64,000 nucleotides of DNA from Aeromonas rivipollensis (GCF_037811135.1 NZ_CP149130.1:3158501-3222500), one strand, 5' to 3'. Positions 34,996 through 45,055 are shown, counted from the first letter of the stretch. Notes: a model not told the origin generated them from the letters alone. Numbers and translations: made by a program.

Positions 34996-35786
34996 GGCGT
35001 CACCTCCTGGGTTCGTTGACGCTCCAGCGCATCAATAAAGTTGAGCAGTGTCTCGTAGGCATAGGTGCCACGGCTGCCCGGTGCATAGATGGACGGGGGT
35101 ATGTGCAGCAGGCTGGCATCCCGGAATTTGGTGTCGATGGGAATGACCGCATTCCACACCGCCTCCCCATACTGCTCCTTGATGGACTGCAGCGTCATCA
35201 GGGAGGCCCGGGTACGCTTGTCGAACATGGTCGGGATCACCGTATAGCGGAACTTGTCCCGCTTGGATCGCTGCATGATCTCGAAGGTCTTCATCATCCG
35301 CTCCAGCCCCTTCAAAGCCAAAAATTCGGTCTGCACCGGCACCAGGATGCGATCGCAGGCCGCCAGCGCATTGACCATCATCACCCCCAGCACGGGCGGG
35401 CAGTCGATGAGCACATAGTCATACTGGTCCTGCACCCGCAACAGGGCACGCTTGAGTACCAGTCCCATGCCTTCCCGGTTGCCCATGACTCTGTCCAGGG
35501 TCGCCAGCGTGATGGAGGCCGGCAGCAGGTGGATGTTTTCGAACTTGGTCTTCAGGGTCATGCGGTTGACCAGCTCGCTGCTCGGCTTGGCCGCCTGGAA
35601 CAGCTCGTAGAGGGTGCCTTCCAGCCGGTCCGAGTCAAAATCGAAATAAGAGGTCAGGGAGGCATGGGGATCGGTGTCGATCAGCAGTACCCGCTGGCCA
35701 CGCTGGGCCAGAATGCCCGCCAGGGAGACGACCGTGGTGGTTTTACCGACTCCACCCTTCTGATTGGCAACCGTCCAAACAATCAC
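34992..35786 (-). CDS. parC: ParC, ParA-like ATPase positioning chemotaxis arrays
   Basis: Deviant-Walker ATPase of 264 residues, similar to ParA/Soj; the Vibrio counterpart ParC places chemotaxis arrays at the flagellated pole. (The name is shared with topoisomerase IV subunit A, to which it is unrelated.) The P-loop is NQKGGVGKTTTVVSLAG at residues 8-24, followed by LLIDTDPHASLTSYFDFD. Start is GTG 35786 with AGGA eight bases upstream. It lies four bases after motD, within the che transcript. Confidence 0.9.
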   Translation of the reverse strand: MIVWTVANQKGGVGKTTTVVSLAGILAQRGQRVLLIDTDPHASLTSYFDFDSDRLEGTLYELFQAAKPSSELVNRMTLKTKFENIHLLPASITLATLDRVMGNREGMGLVLKRALLRVQDQYDYVLIDCPPVLGVMMVNALAACDRILVPVQTEFLALKGLERMMKTFEIMQRSKRDKFRYTVIPTMFDKRTRASLMTLQSIKEQYGEAVWNAVIPIDTKFRDASLLHIPPSIYAPGSRGTYAYETLLNFIDALERQRTQEVTP

Positions 35787-35790
35787 TGTA

Positions 35791-36699
35791 TCAATCCTGC
35801 CTTGTTGTTATGCGTATGCCACCACCGGGCAGCGTCACCACTCTGACGTCCTCGCTGTCGACGCTCTGTGGCGCGGCCGGGGCCGGCGTCACCGTCAGGG
35901 AGTTGACGGAGGTTCGCGGCACCCAGGCGAATCTGGATATGGCGACCACGACCTTGCGATTCTGTAACCGCCCCTGCTCGCTGCCGTTGTCGGCGAAGGG
36001 AGAAAATTCCCCATAGGCCTCGTAGGCGAGCCGCTCGGGGGCTATCCCCTTGGCCACCAGGGCGCCGAGCACAGCTTCGGCGCGGGCGGCAGACAGGGTC
36101 CAATTGGAGCGAAACATTTCGTTGTTGATCGGCTGGTTATCCGTGTAACCCCGCACCCTGACATAGTTATCGACCGGTTTCAGAATACCTGAAAGCGTAT
36201 CGAGTACAGGGGCCGCATTGCTCCCCAGAAAGGCGCTGCCGCTGCGAAACAGCAGGCCGGAACTCAGCTCCACCGTCAGCCAGTTGTCATCCTTCGCCAG
36301 CTTGACCACGCCGGCATCCACCAGGGCGCCCATGGCCTCCTGCAACTGCAGGTCTATGGTCGCAAGGGCCGTGCCATCTTGCTGGATCGGGGTGCCCGTG
36401 ATGGGGGCGCGCGAAGGCGACGGGGAGGCCTGGCTCTCCAGCAGGGAAGGCGCTGCCGACACCGGGTGGTTGAGCAGGGAGTTGCCCTGCCCTTCCAGCA
36501 AGCCATCGCTGCGCGGTACCTGGTTGAAAGCCTGGGTCATGCCCTCGATGACGGCGCGGTACTGCTCCTTGTTGACGATGGCCACAGAGTAGAGCACCAC
36601 GAAGAGGGCGAAGATGAGCGTCATGTAATCGGCATAGGAGACCAGCCAGCGATCGAGATGTTCTCGCCCTTGCAGGTGCAAACGATAGCGCTTGCGCAT
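35791..36699 (-). CDS. motD: flagellar stator protein, MotB/MotD type
   Basis: Stator subunit that anchors to peptidoglycan and carries the ion-binding Asp of the flagellar motor. The 302-residue protein has a short basic N-terminus, one membrane helix with Asp24 in VSYADYMTLIF, a linker and an OmpA-like domain (VRGYTDNQPINNEMF, LSAARAEAVL). The location between cheB and parC matches Pseudomonas motC-motD. A separate pomAB pair is expected elsewhere in Aeromonas; the coupling ion cannot be read here. Confidence 0.85.
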   Translation of the reverse strand: MRKRYRLHLQGREHLDRWLVSYADYMTLIFALFVVLYSVAIVNKEQYRAVIEGMTQAFNQVPRSDGLLEGQGNSLLNHPVSAAPSLLESQASPSPSRAPITGTPIQQDGTALATIDLQLQEAMGALVDAGVVKLAKDDNWLTVELSSGLLFRSGSAFLGSNAAPVLDTLSGILKPVDNYVRVRGYTDNQPINNEMFRSNWTLSAARAEAVLGALVAKGIAPERLAYEAYGEFSPFADNGSEQGRLQNRKVVVAISRFAWVPRTSVNSLTVTPAPAAPQSVDSEDVRVVTLPGGGIRITTRQD

Positions 36700-36701
36700 G
36701 G

Positions 36702-37439
36702 CTATTCCCCTTTCAGATAAGCCCGTAGCCGCCGTTCAACCTGCTGGCCATTCTCCCCGTGGGCGATGGCCAGCAACCCTTCCAGCGTCATCTCCTGATA
36801 GAGACCGTAGTGGTAGTGAAATGCCCGCAGGCGATTCGCTATCGGCAGATAGAGAAGGTTGGCAAACCCCACTCCGTAGATGGTCGCGACGAAGGCGATG
36901 GCGATGCCGGCACCGAGGGTGCCCGGCTCCTCCAGGTGAAACATGGCCTGGATGAGGCCTATCACGGCCCCTATGATGCCGATGGTCGGGCTGTAGCCCC
37001 CCATGGCCTCGAACACCCTGGCAGCATGCTCGTTGCGCTCCTGCTCGATGTCGATGTCCGCCTCCAGCAGGCGGCGGATATCCTCGACGGAGACACCGTC
37101 CACTATCATGGTGAGCCCCTGGCGGGTGAAGGGATCAGGCTCCTCTTCGGCCTGGTTCTCCAGTGCCAGCAACCCCTGCTGGCGCGCAAACTGGGCCCAG
37201 GCCTGCAGGCGCTCGGCCTGCTGCACCAGATCCAGTTGCGGCGGGAACAGCATCCAGCGGGCTTGGGCGAGCGCGGCCAGCATGTACTTGCGGGGCGTCT
37301 GCAGTATGACGGCCCCCCAGGTGCCCCCGACCACGATGACGAAGGCCGGGCCATCCAGCAGGGTCAGCAGGCTGCCGCCGTGCCACCATTGGGCGACGGC
37401 CACGGCGAGCAGCGCCAGCACCAGGCCGAACATGCCCAT
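36702..37439 (-). CDS. motC: flagellar stator protein, MotA/MotC type
   Basis: Membrane stator subunit of 245 residues that forms the ion channel with the MotB-type partner and pushes on FliG. Four membrane segments are visible (about residues 1-20, 30-48, 145-170, 180-205), with FEAMGGYSPTIGIIGAVIGLIQAM and VATIYGVGFANLLYLPIANRL as the conserved pair of helices. The cytoplasmic loop contains the charged FliG-contact region. It follows cheB after two bases and precedes motD by two. Confidence 0.87.
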   Translation of the reverse strand: MGMFGLVLALLAVAVAQWWHGGSLLTLLDGPAFVIVVGGTWGAVILQTPRKYMLAALAQARWMLFPPQLDLVQQAERLQAWAQFARQQGLLALENQAEEEPDPFTRQGLTMIVDGVSVEDIRRLLEADIDIEQERNEHAARVFEAMGGYSPTIGIIGAVIGLIQAMFHLEEPGTLGAGIAIAFVATIYGVGFANLLYLPIANRLRAFHYHYGLYQEMTLEGLLAIAHGENGQQVERRLRAYLKGE

Positions 37440-37441
37440 GG

Positions 37442-38554
37442 TCAGCGACCCAACTCGACCAGGATGCGCTGGGCCACCCGATCCAGCGGCAGGGATTCGC
37501 TCGCGATGCCGGCCTTGGCAACCGCCTGGGGCATGCCGTAGACCACGCAGGAGGCTTCATCCTGCGCCCAGATGGTGGCGCCCTGCTCCTTGAGCAGACG
37601 CGCCCCGTCCCGGCCATCGGCACCCATGCCGGTCAGCACTATGGCGAGCACCTTGTCGCCGTAGATCTTGGCGGCCGAGGCGAAGGTGATGTCGACGCAA
37701 GGCTTGTAGTTGACCTTGTCATTGCCCTCTATGATGCGAAGGCGAGCCCCGGGCCCGCGCCCTTCCAGCAGCATCTGCTTGCCACCGGGGGCCAAGTAGG
37801 CGTGGCCCGGCTTGAGCACGTCACCGTCCTCCGCCTCCTTGACCCCGATCTGGCACAGACCATTGAGACGGGCGGCGAAGGCGGCGGTGAAGGTGGCCGG
37901 CATATGCTGGATTAACAGGATCGGATGGGGAAAATCTCCCGGCAGCTTGGTCAGCACGTTCTGCAGCGCCACCGGGCCACCGGTGGAGGTGCCGATGGCC
38001 ACCAGCTGATAGCTCTTGCCGCTGCGCTTGAAGCTGGCGGGCGCCGCGGCGCGGACCGGCTCGGGCTGACGATCAAGAGGACGCGCCGAGGCAGCGCCGA
38101 GAGTGGGGCGCACCAGGGGCTCCGGCGTCCGGGGTCTGGCGGCCGCCATCAGGAAGCGCTTGCGGGCTATCTCCCTGACGCGTTGTTGCAGCAGCTTGAC
38201 GGCCTCATCCTTGTCGCGGGCGATGTCTTCGAACTTCTTGGGCAGGAAATCCAGGGCACCGGCATCCAGTGCATCCAGGGTCGCCTTGGCCCCCTCGTGG
38301 GTCAGCGAGGAGAACATCAGTATGGGAGTCGGACACTTGGCCATGATCTCGCGCACGGCGCTGATGCCGTCGAGCACCGGCATTTCAATGTCCATGGTGA
38401 TGACGTCAGGCCGCAATTGCAGCGCCTTGTCTACCGCCTCCCGGCCGTTCTGGGCAGTGTCGATCACCGTCATCAGGGGGTCCTGATTGATGATCTCGCT
38501 GACCCGGCGACGGAAGAAACTCGAATCGTCGACCACTAATACCTTGACTGCCAT
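37442..38554 (-). CDS. cheB: chemotaxis response regulator methylesterase CheB
   Basis: Demethylates or deamidates chemoreceptors for adaptation. The 370-residue protein has an N-terminal receiver domain (Asp9, Asp10, phospho-acceptor Asp55 in VITMDIEMP) and a C-terminal esterase domain with catalytic Ser in [12 protein letters not shown], His in LIQHMPATF and Asp in [12 protein letters not shown]. The start at 38554 gives the family N-terminus [11 protein letters not shown]; the nearest AAGGAG is 14 bases upstream, an unusually long spacing. No cheR is in this cluster. Confidence 0.95.
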   Translation of the reverse strand: MAVKVLVVDDSSFFRRRVSEIINQDPLMTVIDTAQNGREAVDKALQLRPDVITMDIEMPVLDGISAVREIMAKCPTPILMFSSLTHEGAKATLDALDAGALDFLPKKFEDIARDKDEAVKLLQQRVREIARKRFLMAAARPRTPEPLVRPTLGAASARPLDRQPEPVRAAAPASFKRSGKSYQLVAIGTSTGGPVALQNVLTKLPGDFPHPILLIQHMPATFTAAFAARLNGLCQIGVKEAEDGDVLKPGHAYLAPGGKQMLLEGRGPGARLRIIEGNDKVNYKPCVDITFASAAKIYGDKVLAIVLTGMGADGRDGARLLKEQGATIWAQDEASCVVYGMPQAVAKAGIASESLPLDRVAQRILVELGR

Positions 38555-38585
38555 TGTTATTCTTTTAACTCCTTGGGCCAGACGC

Positions 38586-40730
38586 TCAGTGGCGACGGGC
38601 ATAGGCCTTGAGCAGGCTGGGCACGTCCAGGATGAGGGCGATGCCACCGTCGCTGGTGATGGTGGCGCCGGCCATGCCGGGGGTCCCTTGCAGCAGATTG
38701 TCCAGAGGCTTGATCACCACCTCTTCCTGGCCGATGAGGTTGTCCACGACGAAGCCCACCTGCTGGGTGCCGATCTGGACTATGACCACGTGGCCTGTGT
38801 CCTGTCGTGCCGCCCTGCCGGCACCGCGGACCAGCCACTTGTGCAGGTAGAACAGCGGGATCGCCTTGTCACGGACTATGATGGTGAGCTGGCCATCCAC
38901 CACGTTGGCCTTCTTCAGATCCAGGTGGAAAATTTCGTTCACACAACCAAGCGGCAGGGCGAAGGTCTGTTCACCCACCTCCACCATCAGGGTCGGCAGT
39001 ATGGCCAGGGTCAGGGGAACCTTGATCTCAAGGCGGGTGCCCTTGCCCCAGGTCGAATCTATGTGCACAGAGCCATTGAGGCTGACGATGCTGGTCTTCA
39101 CCACATCCATGCCGACGCCACGGCCCGAGATGTCGGAGATCTCGGATTTGGTGGAGAAACCGGGGGCGAAGATCAGGTTGTAGGCATCGTTGTCGCTCAT
39201 GCGCGCCGCGCTGTCGGCATCGAGCACGCCACGGCTGATGGCGATGGCTTTGAGCTTCTCCGGATCCATGCCGGCGCCGTCATCCTCGATGCAGAGCAGA
39301 ATATGGTCACCCTGCTGGGAGGCGCTCAGGGTGATGGTGCCCTGACGGGGCTTGCCCGCCTTCTCCCGCACGTCCGGCATCTCGACGCCGTGGTCGCAGG
39401 AGTTGCGCACCAGGTGAACCAGGGGATCGGCCAGGGCCTCCACCAGGTTCTTGTCGAGATCCGTCTCTTCACCCACCATCACCAGCTCAATATCTTTCTT
39501 GAGGGTGCGGGCGAGATCGCGCACAACGCGGGGGAAGCGGCCGAAGACTTTCTTGATAGGTTGCATGCGGGTCTTCATGACCGCGCCCTGCAGATCGGCG
39601 GTCACCACATCCAGGTTGGCCACCGCCTTGGACATCTCTTCGTCGTTGCTGGCGATGCCGAGGCTCACCAGGCGGTTTCGCACCAGCACCAGCTCGCCCA
39701 CCATGTTCATGATGACGTCCAGGGTCTTGGTATCCACCCGCACCGTGGTGTCGTTTTGCACCGCACTGCTCTCGGCAGGGGCCGCCTGTTTGGCAGGGGC
39801 GGGTGCCGGGGCCGGCTTGGCCGGTGCAGAAGCGGCTTTGGCGGGGGCTGCGCTGACCGCGACCGGCGCCTTGGGCGGGGTCACGGGCGCGGCGGGAGCC
39901 TTGGGCTCGGGAGGCGGAGCAGCCGCCATGCTGTGCTGCGGCGCCTGGCCACGGCCATGCAATTCATCCAGCAGGCGTTCGAACTCGTCGTCGTCGATGA
40001 GCTCGTCCACCTCTTTTTGTACCGATTGCAGCGGGGAGAGATCCGGGGCGCCGCCATGCTGGCCCTGGCCGTGCAGCTGATCGAGCAAGGCCTCGAACTC
40101 GTCGTCCGTGATGTCGCCTGAACCGCTCAGCACGGGGGCGGCAGAGACCGTCGGCGCCTTGCCAGCACCGTGCAGTTCATCCAGCAGGCGCTCGAATTCG
40201 TCGGCGGAGATCTCGTCGATGGAGCCGCCACCGTTGACGGCCACAGGCGCGCTCTCGGCGACGATGGCGGGTTCGGGTTCTGGCTCTGGCTCGGGTTGCT
40301 GCGAGGCGGCAACACTGGCGGTCCGCAGCTGTTCCTGCCCTTCGGGTTTGCACAATTCGTGCAGATCATGCAGCAGATCGGCAGAGGCCGGGCTGGTCGG
40401 CTCCCGATTCTGCACCTGGGCAAACATGACGTTGATGGCATCAAGGGCCTGCAAAATGACATCCATCAGCTCGGCACTGAGGGTTCGCTTGCCGTTGCGC
40501 AGCATGTCGAACAGGTTCTCGGCACCATGGCAGACGTCCACCAGTTCGGTCAGGGAGAGGAAACCCGCTCCCCCCTTGACGGTATGGAAGCCGCGAAAGA
40601 TGGCATTCAACAGATTCTTGTCATCGGGCCGCTTTTCCAGGTCGACCAGTTGTTCAGACAACTGTTCCAATATTTCTGATGCTTCGACCAAAAAGTCTTG
40701 CAGTATGTCTTCATCAACTTCGAAGGCCAT
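38586..40730 (-). CDS. cheA: chemotaxis histidine kinase CheA
   Basis: Core kinase of the chemotaxis array, 714 residues. HPt domain with phospho-acceptor His49 ([11 protein letters not shown]); then an acidic linker with three copies of the motif DEFExLLDxLHG (residues 177-188, 210-221, 248-259); a Pro/Ala-rich linker to about 325; dimerisation helices; the ATP-binding domain with N-box [12 protein letters not shown] and Gly boxes EDDGAGMDP and [10 protein letters not shown]; and a C-terminal CheW-like domain. No classical CheY-binding P2 domain is evident in the 130-330 region. Eleven bases separate it from cheZ. Confidence 0.97.
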   Translation of the reverse strand: MAFEVDEDILQDFLVEASEILEQLSEQLVDLEKRPDDKNLLNAIFRGFHTVKGGAGFLSLTELVDVCHGAENLFDMLRNGKRTLSAELMDVILQALDAINVMFAQVQNREPTSPASADLLHDLHELCKPEGQEQLRTASVAASQQPEPEPEPEPAIVAESAPVAVNGGGSIDEISADEFERLLDELHGAGKAPTVSAAPVLSGSGDITDDEFEALLDQLHGQGQHGGAPDLSPLQSVQKEVDELIDDDEFERLLDELHGRGQAPQHSMAAAPPPEPKAPAAPVTPPKAPVAVSAAPAKAASAPAKPAPAPAPAKQAAPAESSAVQNDTTVRVDTKTLDVIMNMVGELVLVRNRLVSLGIASNDEEMSKAVANLDVVTADLQGAVMKTRMQPIKKVFGRFPRVVRDLARTLKKDIELVMVGEETDLDKNLVEALADPLVHLVRNSCDHGVEMPDVREKAGKPRQGTITLSASQQGDHILLCIEDDGAGMDPEKLKAIAISRGVLDADSAARMSDNDAYNLIFAPGFSTKSEISDISGRGVGMDVVKTSIVSLNGSVHIDSTWGKGTRLEIKVPLTLAILPTLMVEVGEQTFALPLGCVNEIFHLDLKKANVVDGQLTIIVRDKAIPLFYLHKWLVRGAGRAARQDTGHVVIVQIGTQQVGFVVDNLIGQEEVVIKPLDNLLQGTPGMAGATITSDGGIALILDVPSLLKAYARRH

Positions 40731-40741
40731 GCGTCACTCCA

Positions 40742-41482
40742 TTAGAATCCCAGGCTAGACAGCAGATCGTCCACATCATCTTGACCATTGACCACATCGG
40801 ACCTTGTCTGCGGGTTCATGATGGGGCCTTCTGCCTCGATGCCGCTCGCCGGCAGGCTGCGCGCCGAATTCTCGATGACGGCCTCACCAAACATGGTCAG
40901 CATCTCTATCAACTTTGTTTCAACTTCCTGCACCAGCTTGATCACCTTGCGGATCATCTGACCGGTCAAGTCCTGGAAATCCTGAGCCATCAGGATTTCA
41001 GTCAGCAGTTGTCGTAACTTATCGGCATCCGTCTCCGAAGCCTTAATAAAATCATTCAGTTGATGGCAGAGTGCCTTGAACTGACCCAGTTCAAGATCCC
41101 GACTCATCAAGGCATTCCAATTGGGCATCACCAGCTGAATGTTGTCATTGAGCCGATCGGCGATGGGAAGACTGGCCTCGACCGCATCCATGGTGCGATT
41201 GGCCGCCTTGTCAGTCATGTCGATGACATAGCTGAGCCGCTCCCGGGCATCCGGGATCTCATGGGTGGCCAGGTCGGGGATCCTGGGATCCAGGCGAAAA
41301 TCTTGCAGTGAGTTGTGCAATTGGCGGGTCAGCTGCCCCACCTTGTCAAACAGGGCCGCCGCATTGGGGGCGCACACATCGGCGAGGATGGTATCGGCCT
41401 GTTCAAACTCTTCTCGCTCCAGGTGGGCAACCAGCATCCTTGCCTGTTCAAGCGAGATCATGGCACTCGTTTTGGCCTTCAT
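40742..41482 (-). CDS. cheZ: CheY phosphatase CheZ
   Basis: Dephosphorylates CheY-P and so resets motor direction. The 246-residue, mostly helical protein has the catalytic Gln in DFQDLTGQMIRKV and ends in the CheY-binding helix DDVDDLLSSLGF, joined by a flexible linker. Located between cheY and cheA in one transcript. The ATG at 41482 is used; an in-frame ATG seven codons later is possible. Confidence 0.95.
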   Translation of the reverse strand: MKAKTSAMISLEQARMLVAHLEREEFEQADTILADVCAPNAAALFDKVGQLTRQLHNSLQDFRLDPRIPDLATHEIPDARERLSYVIDMTDKAANRTMDAVEASLPIADRLNDNIQLVMPNWNALMSRDLELGQFKALCHQLNDFIKASETDADKLRQLLTEILMAQDFQDLTGQMIRKVIKLVQEVETKLIEMLTMFGEAVIENSARSLPASGIEAEGPIMNPQTRSDVVNGQDDVDDLLSSLGF

Positions 41483-41494
41483 CCCTGCCGCTCC

Positions 41495-41878
41495 TTAGCC
41501 GATTCGTTCAAAGATTTTGTCGAGCTTCTCTTTGAGGGTGGCGGCAGTGAACGGCTTGACGATATAGCCATTGACCCCGGCCTGGGCGGCTTCGATGATC
41601 TGCTCGCGCTTGGCTTCCGCAGTCACCATCAGTACCGGCAGGTGCTTGAGTTTGTCATCGAGACGGATCGCCTTGAGCAGGTCTATGCCCTGCATGCCGG
41701 GCATGTTCCAGTCGGTGACCACGAACTGATAATCGCCGTTTTTCAACATCGGCAGGGCCGTGTTGCCATCGTCTGCTTCATGGGTATTGTTATATCCCAG
41801 GTCACGCAGCAAGTTCTTGATAATCCGGCGCATCGTTGAAAAATCGTCGACGATGAGGATTTTCATGTTCTTGTCCAA
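41495..41878 (-). CDS. cheY: chemotaxis response regulator CheY
   Basis: Phosphorylated CheY binds FliM and switches flagellar rotation. The 127-residue receiver protein has Asp11, Asp12, phospho-acceptor Asp56 ([12 protein letters not shown]), Thr86 and Lys108 ([10 protein letters not shown]). I place the start at TTG 41878: a full AGGAGG lies five to six bases upstream, and relatives begin with a similar short extension before [11 protein letters not shown]. The first ATG (41866) is 18 bases from that ribosome site. Confidence 0.95.
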   Translation of the reverse strand: MDKNMKILIVDDFSTMRRIIKNLLRDLGYNNTHEADDGNTALPMLKNGDYQFVVTDWNMPGMQGIDLLKAIRLDDKLKHLPVLMVTAEAKREQIIEAAQAGVNGYIVKPFTAATLKEKLDKIFERIG

Positions 41879-41989
41879 AATTCCCTCCTAAATAGCCGCC
41901 AAAACGGCTCACTTACATGATGCAGATCGCAGGTTTTATGGTGCGGATTATGCCTTAGAGTTGCGTTCCAGTGTAGCCAGTACAACCAC

Positions 41990-42709
41990 TTATAAATTCC
42001 AATCTCTCAAACGGGCCCGCAGCCTGTGCATGGCCTGGCTGTGGATCTGGCTCACCCGAGACTCGCTCACGCTCAGGACTTCCCCGATTTCACGCAAGTT
42101 CAGCTCTTCGTCGTAATACAGCGACAGCACCAGGGCTTCCCGTTCGGGCAGGCGGGCGATGTGTTCGGCCAGGGCGCCCTGAAAGCGCTCGGCCGCCAGA
42201 TCGTCGAAGCCGCCGTGACCGCTGGCGTCATCGGGATGCCCTATCACATCCTCGCTGACCCCGAGATCCTCGATGCCGATGATCTTGCCGCAGGAGACAT
42301 CCTGCAGCATGGCATGGTATTCGCCAAGGGAGACCCCCATGTTGGCGGCCACCTCGGTGTCTCTGGCATCCCGGCCATGGGCCTGCTCCACGTTCTCGAT
42401 CGCCTCGGCGATGGCACGGCTGTTGCGGTGCACCGAGCGGGGCACCCAGTCCCCGCGGCGGATCTCGTCGAGCATGGCGCCGCGGATGCGGATGCCGGCA
42501 TAGGTTTCAAAGCTGGCGCCCTTGCTGCCGTCAAAGTTGCGGGAGGCTTCGAGCAGCCCAATCATACCTGCCTGGATCAGGTCATCCAGCAAGACACTGC
42601 TTGGCAGGCGAGCCAATAAATGCTGGGCAATCCGCTTGACCAGCGGAGCGTGACGCTCGACCAGCACGTAGGAATCCTGATGACGCAAGTATGCTTGGGC
42701 TTTATTCAC
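41990..42709 (-). CDS. fliA: flagellar sigma factor FliA (sigma-28)
   Basis: Sigma factor for late flagellar and chemotaxis genes, 239 residues. Region 2 is recognised by LDDLIQAGMIGLLEASRNFD and FETYAGIRIRGAMLDEIR; region 4 by LPEREALVLSLYYDEELNLR and the helix-turn-helix GEVLSVSESRVSQIHSQAM. Start is GTG 42709 with GGAAG about eight bases upstream, overlapping the flhG end by eight bases. No flgM is in the window. Confidence 0.97.
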   Translation of the reverse strand: MNKAQAYLRHQDSYVLVERHAPLVKRIAQHLLARLPSSVLLDDLIQAGMIGLLEASRNFDGSKGASFETYAGIRIRGAMLDEIRRGDWVPRSVHRNSRAIAEAIENVEQAHGRDARDTEVAANMGVSLGEYHAMLQDVSCGKIIGIEDLGVSEDVIGHPDDASGHGGFDDLAAERFQGALAEHIARLPEREALVLSLYYDEELNLREIGEVLSVSESRVSQIHSQAMHRLRARLRDWNL

Positions 42710-43586
42710 GGGAGTCTTCCTGTGCTATGACCGGCTTTTGCAATAAATTTTCCAGGAAAAATTCGAGGTGTCCCCCCGGCTGGTTCGGGATGGGCCAGCT
42801 CGCCGCCTTGTTCGCCAGGGCACGAAATGCCAGGGAGGCAGGCGACTTGGGAAACGCCTCGACGATCAGCTTCTGCTTGCGCACCGCGGCCCGCAGGTTG
42901 GTGTCGTAAGGCACGCAGGCCACCAGCTCCAGAGAGGTGTCCAGGAAGCGGTCGGTCACCCGGGTCAGCTTGGCGAAGAGCTCCTGCCCCTCGCGCAGGG
43001 AGCGAACCATGTTGGCCACCACCTTGAAGCGGAACACCCCATGATCCTTGGAGAGGATCTTGATGAGGGCATAGGCATCGGTGATGGAGGTGGGCTCGTC
43101 GCACACCACCACCATGATGTCCTGAGCCGCGCGGGTGAAGCTCAGCACCATGTCGGAGATCCCTGCCGCCGTGTCCACCAGCAGCACGTCCACCTGGGTC
43201 TTCATCTCGCTGAAGGCGCGGATGAGCTCGGCATGTTGCACCGGCGACAGCTCGACCATGGACTGGGTGCCCGAGGTGGCCGGCACTATCATCATGCCGT
43301 AGGGCCCCTCGACGATGATGTCGTCTATGGTGCACTCCCCGGCCAGCACATGGGAGAGGTTGCGGTGCACCCGCAGCCCCAGCATGACGTCGACGTTGGC
43401 CAGACCCAGGTCGGCATCCAGCACCAACACCCGCTTGCCCTGGGCGGCCATGGCTCCCGCCACGTTCAGGGTCACGTTGGTCTTGCCGACGCCCCCCTTG
43501 CCTCCGGACACGGCGATCACTTTTACTCGATTGTTTTGACGCATTTTGCGCAGACCACTCGCCTGATCCATATACATGTTACTCAT
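42702..43586 (-). CDS. flhG: flagellar number regulator FlhG (FleN)
   Basis: MinD/ParA-type ATPase that keeps polar flagella at one, working with FlhF and the master regulator FlrA. The 294-residue protein starts MSNMYMDQASGLRKM, with the FlrA/FliM-contact DQAxGLR motif, then P-loop SGGKGGVGKTNVTLNVAG and LDADLGLANVDVMLG. The C-terminal HLEFFLENLLQK helix fits the membrane-contact helix. Its start overlaps flhF by eight bases and its stop overlaps fliA by eight. Confidence 0.95.
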   Translation of the reverse strand: MSNMYMDQASGLRKMRQNNRVKVIAVSGGKGGVGKTNVTLNVAGAMAAQGKRVLVLDADLGLANVDVMLGLRVHRNLSHVLAGECTIDDIIVEGPYGMMIVPATSGTQSMVELSPVQHAELIRAFSEMKTQVDVLLVDTAAGISDMVLSFTRAAQDIMVVVCDEPTSITDAYALIKILSKDHGVFRFKVVANMVRSLREGQELFAKLTRVTDRFLDTSLELVACVPYDTNLRAAVRKQKLIVEAFPKSPASLAFRALANKAASWPIPNQPGGHLEFFLENLLQKPVIAQEDSRE

Positions 43587-45039
43587 AAAACTCCGAATCT
43601 TCGGCCTCGCCAAAGCCTGAACCCCAGAAGTAAGGGTCTTCTGTTTCCCGCTCCAGCGAGCCCATGGCCGCGCCGACCAGCAGCGCCGCATTGGCAACTT
43701 GAATATCTTCCGGCACCCGCTGTCCATCTGTGATGTAGCTGATGGGCAGGGCGTTCTGAATGCATACATTGATCACCTCACCCAGATTCAGGCTCTCGTC
43801 GAGCTTGGTCAGGATGCAGCCGGAGAGCGGAATGCGCCGGAAGTGATCCACCGCCTCCTGCATCACCCGGCGCTGGGAGGTGGCTGACATGACCAGGTAG
43901 CTGCGAATGCGCACCTTGGCATTCTTGACCAGGGTGTCGAGCTGCTCGGTCAGGCGGATATCCCGCTGCCCTACCCCGGCGGTGTCGATGAGCACCAGCC
44001 GACGGTGACGGAACTGATAGAGCGCATTGGCCAGCTCCTCGGCATCCCGTACCTGACGCACCGGGCAACCCATGATGCGACCATAGGTCTGCAGCTGTTC
44101 GTGGGCCCCGATCCTGTAGTTGTCCGTGGTGATGAGGGCCACCTGCTCGGCGCCATACTTCATGGCAAAGCGAGCCGCCAGCTTGGCGATGGTGGTGGTC
44201 TTGCCCACCCCGGTCGGGCCGAGCAGCGCCACGGCACCGCCCTGGCGCAAGATGTCGTCTTCGCTGATCTTGAGCTGGGCCGTCAGTACCTCGGCCAGCT
44301 GGGCCATAGCCTGATGGATGGGCATGTCTTCCGGGATAAGCCCGGCGAGCTGATCGGCGAAGGCATCGTCGAACCCCATCTTCTTGAGTTCCTTGATGAG
44401 CAGCGCCCGCATCGGCTCGCGGCGCTCCACCTCCTGCCACATCAGACCGGAGATCTGGTGCTCCAGCAGCTTGCGGATGCTGGCCATCTCCTTGCGCATC
44501 CCCTCCATCTCCTGATCCCGCGGGGCGGGTTGGGCAGCACGGGGGCCGGGGGCAGGACGTGCCTTCGGCTTGGCAGGCTCGGGGGCCGCGCCCCACTGGC
44601 CCTGTTCGGCCAGCGTCCTGGGTGCGCCGTTGGCGGACGCCAGTCCCGCGGACTGATTGCCGCCAGCGGCCCCATTCCCGGACCATGGTGCCGGAGCCGG
44701 GGTGCCGTTGCCCGCAGGATTGGCAGGGTTGAGCTTCTGCTGGCGCGCCAGCAGGGCCGCCAGGGTATCGGCATAATATTCGTTCTGCTCCTTGGGGGGA
44801 GCCGAGCGCGTCATCTGCTTGCCCGCAGACGAGATATTGACGCTCTCATCGTTCAACTGACGGCGAACCGGCGCATCTTTAGGTCCAGGCACCTGGGACT
44901 GATAATCGACGGCCGCGACTATCTCCACCCCACCGGTGACCTTTTTGTTGGACATGATGACGGCATCCGGCCCGAGCGTCTCCTTGACCTCGGCCAGCGC
45001 CGTTCGCATGTCTTTGGCAAAAAACCGCTTAATCTTCAC
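43579..45039 (-). CDS. flhF: SRP-like GTPase FlhF
   Basis: GTPase that marks the cell pole for flagellum assembly. The 486-residue protein has a conserved N-terminus (MKIKRFFAKDMRTALAEVK), a long variable linker rich in Ala, Pro and Gly (about 75-185), and the NG domain with GPTGVGKTTTIAKLA and LIDTAGVGQRDIR. Start is GTG 45039 with GGAG nine bases upstream. It overlaps flhG by eight bases and follows flhA after 16. Confidence 0.95.
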   Translation of the reverse strand: MKIKRFFAKDMRTALAEVKETLGPDAVIMSNKKVTGGVEIVAAVDYQSQVPGPKDAPVRRQLNDESVNISSAGKQMTRSAPPKEQNEYYADTLAALLARQQKLNPANPAGNGTPAPAPWSGNGAAGGNQSAGLASANGAPRTLAEQGQWGAAPEPAKPKARPAPGPRAAQPAPRDQEMEGMRKEMASIRKLLEHQISGLMWQEVERREPMRALLIKELKKMGFDDAFADQLAGLIPEDMPIHQAMAQLAEVLTAQLKISEDDILRQGGAVALLGPTGVGKTTTIAKLAARFAMKYGAEQVALITTDNYRIGAHEQLQTYGRIMGCPVRQVRDAEELANALYQFRHRRLVLIDTAGVGQRDIRLTEQLDTLVKNAKVRIRSYLVMSATSQRRVMQEAVDHFRRIPLSGCILTKLDESLNLGEVINVCIQNALPISYITDGQRVPEDIQVANAALLVGAAMGSLERETEDPYFWGSGFGEAEDSEFYE

Positions 45040-45055
45040 CCGTCATCTCCGCTAA

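Noticed and set aside
38487..40121. Plus-strand frame of 544 codons opposite cheB and cheA
   Set aside because: Antisense shadow with His/Gly-rich low-complexity composition; cheA and cheB are certain on the other strand.
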